From contig NC_026656.2 in assembly GCF_000004075.3 (NCBI RefSeq), positions 23,880,607 through 23,944,606 of the forward strand: 64,000 nucleotides of DNA, given 5' to 3'. The notes beneath the pieces are model-generated. The model worked only from the letters and a program-made list of their open reading frames with translations. It was not told where the DNA came from and did not search any database. Below, piece after piece: positions 47,935-59,589 of this stretch. This DNA comes from Cucumis sativus (lineage: Eukaryota > Streptophyta > Magnoliopsida > Cucurbitales > Cucurbitaceae). Within the stretch, counting starts at the first letter, position 1, and the number at the start of each line of letters is the position of its first letter. The position numbers and the translations under genes were made by a program.

Positions 47935-48157
47935 TGATGTAATTCAAGTCTGAATTTAATTTCTCAAAATGAATTCTCTGCCAATTATGGCTAAGATAAG
48001 GGGTATTTATTGAGAATTTGTAAGTAGTTACAATTAGTTGAAATAACTGTTTATGAAACAGCCTTAACTGTTAAACAGTTTAACTGTTTAAACAGTTTAA
48101 ACTGTTTTACTAACTAACTACAGCTGTTTAACCATAGCTTTATTCTATATTACATCA
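47935..48157 (-). repeat. LTR (5' LTR in element orientation)
   Basis: Same sequence as the other LTR minus one 8-bp unit in the AACTGTTTA array. CAATAAATACCCC in this LTR may be the TATA-like promoter. Confidence 0.96.
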
Positions 48158-49739
48158 GACATGCTTAAGCTTAAGCTTGTGGGTTTTGTTGTTTCTAAAA
48201 TTAAATAAAGGGAACAAAGTGGAAAGGACCGATTATATTCAATTCAGATACAATTTTGAATACAATTTATATAGGGGATCAATTTTTTATTTATCAAACT
48301 TAATTTTGATTTTTACTTACAGATACAGACAGTCATGATACCAAACTAACACTTGTAGATAGATCAATTTTTCATCCTATCGATTATTTACCTAAAACAA
48401 ACTCATTGATATGTTGGTATATATGGGTAGTTCGATTAAAATATTAAGGATGGATTAACAGATATTTATCATGTCTCTTATATACACATAAAACATAAAA
48501 TAAACTAAAATACTTTGTATTAATTTCAATATGATTATGAGCTCTGATAATAAAACCCTTCAACTTAGCTTAAAAACAAGACAACTCATTGTTGAAGGAG
48601 CAGTTTTTCAGAACATTTTTTGTAAGATTGATCAATATTTCTCATAGTTTAAAAATATTCTTAAAAACTTGTATTTGTAGTTTAAAATGGACATCAGATT
48701 AGTCCTATCCTTTTAGCTTCCATGAAGATCTTGAAACATTGTCGTTATTGTTTCAAAAGCTTGTAGAGTAGTTTGAGAATTGTTTGGGACTTTAAACATT
48801 GGCAAGTATTGTCTTACTATTTTAAGAGTTATCAATTGTTCAACTTTCAACTTTCAAAATACTCCAAACCTACGTTCCTGTTTTGTTTAAGTTAATTATG
48901 TATGCTTTTGATTAATTGAAATTATACAAAATATGTCGTTTAGGTTAAAGTTTCATGATAGGTTAAACATGTCATGCATTATTTTATTATTTTTAATCAA
49001 TATCAAAATAATGCAATTATTTTGTTTCCTACTAACATCAGGTTACCCACAGTTATAGATAATTTAATTCAAATTTTGGATAGTTTAAATTTGAATTTAG
49101 TTTCTCTTTTTTAGTATTAACTTTAATGGAATGAAAATATTAAAAATATTTTTTAAAAATTTTTGTTACTAGGCTTTGAAAAGGTTAGAGAGGTAATATT
49201 ATTGATTAACTGAATTAGTTTTCAACCTGATTAAAGGTTAATCAGCTTAATCATCCATAACTAATAATTAACAAATTTTAAAATAAAAATTGAATATATA
49301 ACCTTGTTGAGTTAAAAGATTTAACTAATGTGACCGCTTTTCGAATCGTTTTAAATTTTGTTCTCATTTGATAATTGAAATCTCAATCATATTTCAAAAA
49401 CAAAAACAAATTTCAAATTTTGATTTGATTTGATTTCTTAAAAAAAAAAATGGTAAAATGTAGATAAATAAACAAACGAAAAGACAAAATAGTTATGAAA
49501 CGTAGCTTAATAATTCAAAACATTCTAAATTGATAGATAACTAGTAATTTGTTTTGGTAGCAGAATTTAGTTCATGAACTATAAATTCATCAAAATATGA
49601 AGGTGCAAAGTCAAATTGTTACATACAAAATTATTCCCAAATATCTATCAAATTAAGTTTTTTTTTTCTTTTCAAAATCTACACCACAATTTCATTATCG
49701 GAATTAAATTAATTTTAGAGATCAAGCAGAAAAAATACG
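48158..49739. other. intergenic sequence
   Basis: AT-rich sequence between the young retrotransposon and the ABCB upstream region. No gene or element is recognised. Confidence 0.5.
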
Positions 49740-50345
49740 TAGACAAAAGGCAGTGGTAAAGAACAAAACACAAAAGATAAAAATTAAAATTAAAAAAAAA
49801 GTTGCTTATATCATCATCAGTTATTTAACTTATTTCTCACTTGTCTTCAAGTTCTCAATACATGTTCTTGAATCAGTTTTCTGTACTTTACTGTTGTTTG
49901 TTAATGAAATTCTTTTCTTTGTTTTTGTTTTTTCTTAAATAAATATTTTCAGTACCCATATTCTTGATTTTCTCTATAATTTAATATAATTGTTGAATTT
50001 TCACAACTACTTAAAATATAAATTTTGTGTATTTTAGTGCTTTTGTTTAAATGAGATTCTAAAATGGACCTTCAAAATCAATTTTAATAATACGAAAAAC
50101 GTATTTTTAAAATAGTTAGTCCTTTCCTAACATATACTAAATCAATCATTTCAACCCAATAACCACTTGTTTTTAAGATCTATTCAAGTTAATGACAATA
50201 ATAATGATAATTATAAATTTAGACTAACTGAGTCATATATTTAAGTAAAGTCTATATATACATATATGTCCATTATCATCACAAGACAACATTAAGAAAG
50301 AAACAAGAAGAAAGGCCACTTAATTCACACACCACTTTTCACTTC
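49740..50345 (+). promoter_or_regulatory. ABCB upstream region, duplicated before the second ABCB gene
   Basis: Shared blocks with 58650-59450 include CAAAACACAAAAGATAAAA, CACTTGTCTTCAAGTT, and AAGAAGAAAGGCCACTTAA in the leader. A TATA box (TATATATA, 50253-50260) sits before the shared leader block. The duplication therefore copied promoter and gene together. Confidence 0.7.
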
Positions 50346-50408
50346 TTAATTTTATACTTCATTTATTGTGATTGAGTTAGGGAGTTGTATAAGAAGAGAG
50401 ACTTAGTT

Positions 50409-50432
50409 ATGAAGTGCAAATTATTAAATTAA
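50409..50432 (+). promoter_or_regulatory. short upstream ORF in the ABCB leader
   Basis: ATG followed by six codons and TAA (MKCKLLN) ends seven bases before the main ATG at 50440. It could lower translation of the main frame if the transcript starts near the TATA box. The second ABCB gene has an overlapping uORF at 59574-59600. Confidence 0.4.
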
Positions 50433-50439
50433 AGAAGAA

Positions 50440-53400
50440 ATGAGTTATGAAGAGAAAAATCAAGAAGAAAATGGGTCAACAACAAGGGATGATGCTTTGC
50501 CATTTCACAAGCTTCTTAGCTATGGTGATTCTTTGGATTGGGTTTTAATGGGATTAGGGACTTTTGGTTCACTTCTTCATGGCATGGCTCAGCCAATTGG
50601 GTATCTTTTGCTTGGCAAAGCACTCAATGCATTTGGGAATAACATTACTGACCTTGATGCTATGGTTCATGCCCTCTATCAGGTATATCTATTATTTTTT
50701 CATTCATTTTTCTATGATTATTTTTATCGACAAATTGTTGAAACCACCATCTCAACCAATTATGCACCCTCAAACTTATACAAGTGTTATAATTAAACCT
50801 TCAAACTTACGTAATTATAACAATTGTCTAAGTTGTTTGTAAGCTTAATTTAGTTTTTACAAATTTTCCTTAATTTACTAATATGGTTTCCTTGATTCAC
50901 TAGTATGGTTGGTATCCTTAGTAAAATTACAAATTGTTAGAAGTTGATATAGTTTAAAAATAATAGTATTAAGAAAAAATTGTTCCATGCATGCCATTTA
51001 ACTCAAATATCTTTTATCTATGATTTGTTTGTGTTTGAGATTGTTCTCCATGTGTTGTTGCTACATGTTAACACATTAGGATTAGAAAGTTTGATAGCTA
51101 ATTGAATGGCTTGGAAGAGTATTAAACCAAAACACATGTTGTGTGTGTGTCAGTTTGAGCCCAAAATCTGTGTTGATGAACCAATGATCATCCATTCTCT
51201 AAGTGAAGATTATTTTGTTTTGGGCAGGTGGTTCCATTTGTATGGTACATGTCCATAGCCACTTTGCCAGCAGGAATACTTGGTAAAAGCCCCTTCTTCC
51301 TTCAACATTTCAATAAATTCTATATCTTCACAGATATATCCTTACATTTTTCTCTATCTAGAAATTGGGTGCTGGATGTATGCAAGTGAGAGACAAACAG
51401 CTCGTCTAAGACTTGCATTTCTACAATCAGTCTTGTGCCAAGAAATTGGTGCTTTTGACACAGATCTTACTACTCCCAAAATAATCACCGGAATTAGTGG
51501 CCACCTGAGCATTATTCAAGATGCTATTGGAGAAAAGGTAACAAATTTGCCAACTCTCAAGTGTTAGAAGCACTCATAAATGGTTACACTTTTCATAAAA
51601 CTCACCAATATAAACTTTTAGATTTAGTGTAACTAATTAGCACGATATTAGAGTTAAACAGAAATTGAAGTTTGATTCTCGATTGTTATAACCTATCAAC
51701 ATAAACTTTTAGGTCCACTGATTAATTTTCATGATATTTTATGATTGTTTGGGTGCAGTTAGGACATTTTATATCGAGTGTGACGACTTTCATCTGTGGA
51801 GTTGTGATTGCCATTATAAGCTGTTGGGAAGTGTCCTTGCTCACTTTGTTGGTTGCACCATTGGTTCTAGCAATTGGAGCCAGTTATAATAAGAGGATGA
51901 CTGTCATTTCCTCTCTCAAAATGGATTGCCAATCTCAAGCTACATCATTGGTTGAACAGGTAAAAATACCAAACAAATATGAAAAGAAAAACGTTATTTC
52001 TATTAATTTTAGAAAAGTTCTACTCATCTCTGAATTTTGAATTGTAACACATTATCTAAATCATTAACACTTATGATGGTCATCCGTACCAAATTAAGAC
52101 CATACTCCATTTGGCCACTTATGGATCTCCAGAAAAAACAAACTTAGAAAATTCTTCTCAATAAATAAACTTAGGGAAGTCATTGCTCAACTTCAAGTTT
52201 TCATTCTTTTGCACATACTTTATCTCATTCATTTACTCGTAGAATGGTCGTCAAATAAGTATGTAAGACCAACATTTAATTTATGATATTAATGACAATA
52301 TTATTCTTACTTGTTTTCATCTACTTTGAAAACTATCACCACAAACTAATATACCAAATCATTTCGACATGTTTTTTCTTCATTCACATGTTTCTTAAGA
52401 AAATATTAAGTAACTCACCTAACTTCATGCCACTTTGGAGTTTCTATGATCAAACCATAAAAAAAGTGTATCTTGTCGGTGTAAATTGCCTATCAATTCC
52501 TTTAAAGCTTTTCTTAAACATATATACTTACTTCTTTCATATTCTCATGACTCTTTTCATCAAGACGTGTTCTTAGTTCATAGACCCCTTGAACTCGAGC
52601 ATTCCACAATAGTTAGAAACTATACGTAGAAACAACCAAAACTTATGGAAAATAAAGCAAAGAGATTGTTTGTAAGCAAATTTAATTTGTTTTTAACATA
52701 TAGATTGATAATGTTAACTGACATGTATAGAGCAGTCAATATCTCAAATAAGAACAGTGTATGCATTTGTGGGAGAGAGAGGCAGCATGAAGGCATTTGA
52801 AGAGCAATGTGAGAAACAGGCTGTAATGTGCAAACAAGAGGCACTTGTGAAGGGAGTGGGCATAGGAATGTTTCAAACTGCAACCTTTTGTTGTTGGAGT
52901 CTCATTGTATGGATTGGAGCTGTTGTTGTAACTGCAGGGAAGGCCAGTGGAGGGGACGTCATAGCTGCTGTTGTGAGTGTTCTCTTTGGAACAATGTGAG
53001 TATATTCAAGTTCCAGACTCGTTTTGATAACCATTTTATTTTTAGTTTTTTAGTTTTTTGAAAATTATGCGTGTTATCCAACCTTTTCTATACATGATAT
53101 TTTCTTGTTTTTGTAAGTAGTATTTCAACTCTTAGCCAAATTTAAAAAACAACGGTAAGTCTTTTTAAATTACATTTTATAGTTTGACTTGGATTTTGAA
53201 AAATATCGAAACAAAGAAACAAATAGGTGGAGTAGTAGCTGATTTTCAAAATTAAAAACTTAAAGCTAAGGTCTCATGACCATTTGGTTTGAGAATTTAA
53301 GTTATGAACATTATTTTCACTTATAAATTTTTTTATTGTGTTATTTATTTTTCACTAGTGTTTGAAAAACCAAGTTTTGAAAAGTAAAAAAAAAAAAACA

Positions 53401-56400
53401 ATCCTTAAAAACTTGCTTTTGTTTTAGAATTTGATTAAGAATGAGGTGTTTCTTTTCGAGTAATCTTCTAACCATATTACATAATTTAGGAGAAGGCAAA
53501 TATAAATTTCATAAAACAGAAAACTAAAAACAAAACCTTTACCAGAAGAGAACTTAAATGAAAAACCATCTTTTTTTGGTGGATTGCAGCACTTTGACTT
53601 ATGCTGCACCAGATATGCAAGTATTCAACCAAGCAAAGGTTGTAGGGAAGGAAGTTTTTCAAGTCATTCAAAGGATCCCAGCTACAAATGACAGTTTAGA
53701 AGAGAAGAAGAGCACATTAAAACATATTGAAGGACACATTGACATAAGAGAAGTCCATTTTGCTTACCCATCTCGTCCTCAGAAACTCGTCTTTCAAGAC
53801 TTCTCTTTGTCCATTCCAGCAGGCCAAACCGTTGCCTTAGTCGGTAGCAGCGGGTGCGGAAAGAGTACAGTCATCTCCCTTATTACTAGATTCTATGACC
53901 CTCTTCAAGGTATGCCTCCACCACCCCCTTTTTTTCCTCTTCACTCTCATTTTAATTCAATTTTCATGTCAATCTCAAGACCACTTTTCTCCAGGTGATA
54001 TTTTTATAGATCATCAGAACACCAAGGATCTGAATCTGAAATTCCTCAGGACTAACATTGGAATAGTTTCCCAAGAGCCTGCACTTTTTGCTGGAACTAT
54101 TAAGGATAATATCAAAATGGGAAATATTGATGCAGATGATAAACAGATAGAAAATGCAGCATTTATGGCCAATGCACACTCTTTTATATCTGAACTTCCA
54201 AACCAGTACTCTACAGAGGTAAAACTATGAGGGTCAAAACAATTTTCCTTACATATCAGTACACTATTTTTTCTGCCAAATAATTATTAAGTTGCACCTC
54301 TTCTTAATAATTCAAGATGATTGAAAATTCTACCTGTACTTTGGAGGAAATGATATCACTTTTTATCGGTGATAGATAGTATAGAGTTTCACTTAAAACC
54401 AATTGGCAAAGGGGATAACAACTGTGAGGCTTCTTGATTTTTCCAACGTGGGGATTCTCAGCATGGTCCGCTAAGGTGGTGTCTCTTTTGGGTTCACCAT
54501 TGTTAATCGAATCAACTTTTTTTATTGGACCGATCGAATATCTGTTTGAATTTTATGGGCTTTGATACTATATCAGATAGTATGTGATTCTATCTCAAAA
54601 CCAATTTATAATGAGAGAGTAGCACATCTATCTTATAACAAGTGTGAGGTCACTTGATTTTTCAACATGGGATTCTCAACAAAAACATAAGACTTGAAAG
54701 GGGTGTTTAGGTCAAAGAGTGAAGTTATTTAGTTATGGAGCCTATAGTCTAAGAGTTAATAAGTCATTAAATTGATGCTATTTGTCAAGTGACCTATGAA
54801 GTATTTGGCTAAACGAAAAGTGGAGTTAAAAAGTCCGTGTGTTTAAAATATGCCATGATTTTTCTAACATCTAGTTCAATAAAATGAATAATTAGTATAT
54901 GGGCAAAAACTTCAGGTTGGACAAGGGGGAACTCAACTGTCAGGAGGTCAAAAGCAAAGAGTAGCTATAGCAAGAGCAATTCTCAAGAATCCAAAAATTC
55001 TCTTACTAGATGAGGCCACAAGTGCATTAGATTCAGAGGCTGAGAGGTTGGTTCAAGATGCCCTTGAAAAGGCTATAATTGGAAGGACAACCATTTTGAT
55101 TGCCCACAGAATATCAACCATTGTTGGTGCTGATATGATTGCTATCATAGAAGATGGAAGAGTTTCAGAGACAGGAACACACCAAAGCTTGCTAGAAACA
55201 AGCACATTCTATAGAAACTTATTCAACCTCCATAGTATCAAACCACTTCAAGACTCAAGGTTTGTTCTTCATACTAGAAAAAAGCAAATTTTACTTTAAA
55301 ATATAACTGATATCATTTGTTTATAAATGGACCAGCAACTCAAATTCTTTGTCAGAACCAGGAAGTACCCATCAAGAAGCTCAATCTAGTGATCTTGATC
55401 AAGACGAAAAACCTGAGCTCGAGAATTCGAAAATAGATTCAATGAGCCAAGAGGAAGAGAAAGTGAAAGTAAAAGAAATGTTCTTTAGAATCTGGTTTGG
55501 GTTGAGTAAAATAGAGATTATGAAGACTAGTTTTGGATCTTTGGCTGCAGCTTTGTCTGGCATTTCGAAGCCTATCTTTGGATTCTTTATCATAACAATT
55601 GGAGTAGCCTACTATAAAAAAAATGCTAAGCAAAAAGTTGGGTTATACTCCCTCATCTTTTCTCTATTGGGATTATTATCACTTTTTACTCACACATTAC
55701 AACACTATTTCTTTGGAGTGGTGGGTGAGAAAGCAATGAGAAACCTCAGAGAAGCTCTATATTCAGGTACTGCTTAGCAACACTTCTCTTTTAGTTTATA
55801 TAGAAAGTTTAAGATGATATTATCGAGCTGAGACTCTGTTTGATAATCATTTGTTTTTTAAAACTGTGTTTGTTTTACATCATGTTTAATCTGTTTTCAT
55901 ATTTTGTATTTAAACGTATGAGTTCTTAGGGAAGTTCTAAAAACGAACAAAGTTTTTTAAAACTATTCTTTTTGTTTCAATTTTGGTTTAGATTTTGAAA
56001 ATGCTCCTAAAATGTAGAGAAAAAACATTGAAATCAACAAGTGGAAGTGATGTTTATGGGCTTAGTTCTCAAAAACAAAAAATTAAAAACCAAGGTCTTG
56101 TTTATAAACACTACTTCTGTGGTTCTACCTAATGGTTTCTTTGGTTTGTATCTATTTTTTAGGAGTGTTTCCAAACACAAAGCTCAAAATTTGAAAACTA
56201 AAAAGTAAAAAATAAAAATGTGTTATCATTTTGTAATTTCACTAAAACTTCAATTGTTTAATTAGGAAATATGAAATAAGTTTTAAACAAACATGCATAA
56301 TTCTCAAAAATTAAATAGTTATCGAACATGGTAAAATGATTATTAAACAAGGTATAAACTAATTTGATGAACTATTTCAGTTGTACTCCGCAATGAAGTA

Positions 56401-57846
56401 GCTTGGTTTGACAAACCTGAAAACAACGTTGGTTTACTTACATCAAAGATAATGAACACCACTTCCGTCATAAAAACCGTAATAGCCGATCGAATGTCTG
56501 TCATTGTACAATGCATCTCCTCCATTCTCATTGCCACAATAGTGAGTTTTATCATCAACTGGAGAATGGCTCTAGTTGCTTGGGCTGTCATGCCTTTCCA
56601 TTTCATTGGTGGCCTAATACAAGCCAAGTATGCCAAAGGATTTTCAAGAGATTCTGCTGATGTTCATCATGAACTTGTTTCATTAGCCTCAGAATCAGCA
56701 ACCAACATAAGAACTATTGCTTCTTTCTGTCATGAAGAACAAATAATGAAAAGAGCAAGAATTTCACTAGAAGAACCAATGAGAAAAGGTAAGAGAGAGA
56801 GTATAAAGTACGGAATCATTTACGGCGTCTCTCTTTGCTTATGGAACATTTCAAATGCCATTGCTTTGTGGTACACAACAATTTTGGTTAGCAAGAGACA
56901 AGCATCTTTTGAAGATGGTATAAGATCATACCAAATTTTCTCCCTCACAGTACCCTCAATCACTGAATTGTGGACATTAATTCCAGCCGTCATCAAAGCC
57001 ATCGACATATTAACTCCAGCATTCCACACACTTGATAGAAGAACACTGATTGAACCTGAAATACCAAAAGGTGAAACAACAGATAAAATTGAAGGGAGAA
57101 TTGATTTTCAAACTGTAAACTTCAAATATCCTTCAAGGCCAGAAGTCATTGTTCTTAAAAACTTCAGCTTACAAATCAAAGCAGGATCAGATGTTGCACT
57201 CATAGGACCAAGTGGGGCAGGAAAATCCTCTGTTTTGGCACTTTTGCTAAGATTTTATGACCCTGAAAAAGGTAATATCCTTATTGATGGAAAAGATATA
57301 AAAGAATACAATCTAAGAACATTGAGGAGACAAATAGGATTAGTCCAACAAGAGCCAGTTCTATTTAGCTCATCTATCAGATATAATATTTGCTATGGAA
57401 GTGATCAAGTGTCTGAAGCTGAAGTTTTGAAGGTGTCAAAAGAGGCTAACATACATCAATTTGTAAGTTCTTTGCCTGATGGATATGATACAATTGTTGG
57501 AGAAAAAGGTTGCCAACTATCAGGAGGACAAAAGCAAAGAATAGCCATTGCTAGAACACTTTTGAAGAAGCCAGCAATTTTGCTATTGGATGAACCAACT
57601 AGTGCATTAGATATTGAATCTGAAAGAATTTTGGTTCGTGCTTTGGAGTCAATAAACGGGAACAATGGCTCTAGAACTACCCAGATAACAGTTGCTCATA
57701 GACTCTCTACTGTGTCAAACTCAGATGTTATTGTAGTTATGGACAGAGGTGAGGTTGTGGAGATTGGTTCACATGCCACTTTATTGACAACTCCTGATGG
57801 AGTGTACTCAAAACTCTTTAGGATACAGAGCCTTGTTGAAGATTAA
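50440..57846 (+). CDS. ABC transporter B family (MDR/P-glycoprotein type), full length
   Basis: Ten exons: 50440-50682, 51228-51282, 51362-51537, 51759-51959, 52736-52995, 53590-53909, 53995-54218, 54916-55259, 55336-55766 and 56381-57846. All phases join to give 1,239 residues. The order is TMD1-NBD1-linker-TMD2-NBD2. NBD1 has Walker [10 protein letters not shown] (397-405), signature LSGGQ (501-505), Walker B ILLLDE (521-526) and switch H557. An acidic linker follows (about 608-650). NBD2 has GPSGAGKSS (1027-1035), LSGGQ (1131-1135), ILLLDE (1151-1156) and H1191. Both sites look catalytically complete. Plant ABCBs are membrane exporters or importers of auxin, organic acids or secondary metabolites; the substrate here cannot be read. 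Introns carry MITE copies and a TRIM. A tandem copy lies 1.7 kb downstream. Confidence 0.95.
53014..53420. mobile_element. MITE-like repeat copies in ABCB intron 5
   Basis: GACTCGTTTTGATAACCATTT opens one AT-rich piece. A second piece begins GGTCTCATGACCATTTGGTTT near 53269. Both are followed by TTTTTAGTTTTT or CAAGTTTTGAAAA tracts. These are related to the repeats at 44021 and 55836. Exact ends are unclear because copies adjoin. Confidence 0.5.
54370..54681 (-). mobile_element. TRIM element in ABCB intron 7
   Basis: Direct repeats of about 94 bp (54370-54463) and 111 bp (54571-54681) share AAAACCAATT, ACAAGTGTGAGG/ACAACTGTGAGG and CTTGATTTTTC...GATTCTCA. On the minus strand the right one starts TGTTGAGAATCCCATG and is followed by TAGTATCAAAGCCC, a slightly changed initiator-tRNA-Met primer site. 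This is the widespread plant TRIM layout. It is non-coding and lies well away from the splice sites. Confidence 0.8.
55836..56110. mobile_element. MITE-like repeat in ABCB intron 9
   Basis: GAGACTCTGTTTGATAATCATTTG at the left and an AACAAAAAATTAAAAACCAAGGTCTTG right end, partly inverted. Same family as the intron 5 copies by its GTTTGATAAYCATTTG motif. Confidence 0.5.
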
Positions 57847-59589
57847 TATCTTAAATCATTAAAAGTAGGATGTAGGAGTAATATCTTTGTATAAAAAGGA
57901 AGTACACAATGGATGTTTTGAAATTACAATGATGGATAATAGAACTAAAAGTGAGAGTACATGGACCAAAATGGAGGTTTTGGAAGTAGTGTCTAAATCA
58001 TTATGATATATATTGATTTGCAAAAATATTGGATTGTTTAGGAGTAATTGGTACATAGGATTTTTTGTGTTTTGATTAGATCAATTGTAACAATGTAGTT
58101 TGTTGTGTAATATAAGAATAAAATGATTTACATGCATTCTAGTTCTAGCAAAGTTGTGTGATTTTTCCGTGGTGAATTTACCGCATTGTATTCTAACGTT
58201 AAAGTTATATATTTAGATTGTCTTTTCAAGTATTTAAAAAGTATTTTTTTTTTTTACATGTTAAAACACTAAAAGTCATTACAAACCAACTTTTTATCTC
58301 AAAACGATGGCCAATGTTATAGTTTTCAATTTAATTAGGTATGTATTCTGTTTAAAATTATCTGATATCGCATAAGACAATTTTTTCATGAATAAAAAAC
58401 TTAGAAAAATAACTTTTAGCCATTTAAGTTTGGATTAGGTTGCATTTATATCTATAATTACACCTTATATATTCTTTTTTTGAAAAGGTCTTATTAAGTA
58501 TAACTTAGGATGGGAAGATTTGACAATTCCGGTCCTCTCAAATGATCAATATGTGTTTTCCTTTAATATAATAAATGTACATCACAATCTCTCATACAGT
58601 ACTCATAATTTAACCAATCTGATATACACAGCAAAGATAATGCTAACGAAGACAGTGCTCAAAACCAAACACAAAAGATAAAAGAAAATACGACGTTGCT
58701 CTTTTCTCCATTATTTAAAATTGTTTTTCACTTGTCTTCAAGTTATGTGTACCCATACGGATCTTGACTCGCTCTACAATTAATAACCATTCAAAGCTTC
58801 ACAGCAGTGGAATTTTCAAGCTTTCTTTAGAATATCATATAGTTTATAATTCTCGATTTTATTTTATACCGTCTATTTTTAAACGGACTCGTTTAATTTT
58901 TTTTATTTATTGTCCTTTCAATGAGTCTTAGAGGCAGTCCATGTTGTTAGCCTTTTCAAAATACATGAATGAATGCAACCATTTGTTGTGTGTAACGACT
59001 ACATAAATATACATCAGTGGTGTCCCTTAGCACAAATTACTCTCTCAACAGATAACTTAACTCAAATAGTCATCCATTTGAGGTTATCAATGCACTTCTA
59101 AACTTGACTAATAGCCTTTTTTATGTGTGGATCGAATATAATAGATGCACCAAGATTAGTTATTTATTAAAAAGGTGGCAAGAAACAGGAAAACAAAGAT
59201 TCTCCCATACAGCCTCCTTATTTATAAGCATATATAGATTAACCTTTTATATGAATTTTGAAACAGATATTTATATTGTGTCTAAACATTATTATTTCGA
59301 TGAAAATTAAGTCCAAAGTACATGGACCAAAACCCTTGATGATTATATTCATCTACTTTTTTCCACATTTAAAACTAAGCACCTTATATAATCACAAAAC
59401 AACATGTAGATAAAATCAAGAAGAAAGGCCACTTAAATTCAGTACATTTCTACTCGTCTTATAGTTTAATATTTCATTAGGAAACAGCATATACCGAGAA
59501 GATTCTTTTGATTCACTTCAGCTATTATGGATCTGTACATATATATAAATATAATGTTGGACTTTGGTTTTGCATGCAAATTAAAAAAG
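57847..59589. promoter_or_regulatory. spacer between tandem ABCB genes, with duplicated promoter
   Basis: The first part is the 3' flank of ABCB copy 1. From about 58650, blocks matching 49740-50345 appear (CACAAAAGATAAAAG, TTTTTCACTTGTCTTCAAGTT, AAGAAGAAAGGCCACTTAAA). TATATAA at 59385-59391 is a likely TATA box for copy 2. The copies are diverged, so the duplication is not new. Confidence 0.65.

Larger units (their letters stand above)
45944..48157 (-). mobile_element. young non-autonomous LTR retrotransposon with gag only (TR-GAG type)
   Basis: LTRs lie at 45944-46174 (231 bp) and 47935-48157 (223 bp). They are identical apart from one 8-bp difference in repeat copy number. Ends are TGATGTAAT...ATTACATCA, and GACAT flanks both sides as a perfect 5-bp target duplication. 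On the minus strand the 5' LTR is followed after two bases by TGGTATCAGAGCAG, a primer-binding site for initiator tRNA-Met, and the 3' LTR is preceded by AAGGGGGTGGAA, a purine tract. The 1.76-kb interior holds one long ORF (gag) and no protease, reverse transcriptase, RNase H or integrase. It would have to move using enzymes from a partner element. The near-identical LTRs imply a very recent insertion. Confidence 0.96.

Noticed and set aside
46545..47953. Plus-strand frames up to 127 codons across the gag region
   Set aside because: Antisense shadows of the minus-strand gag ORF.
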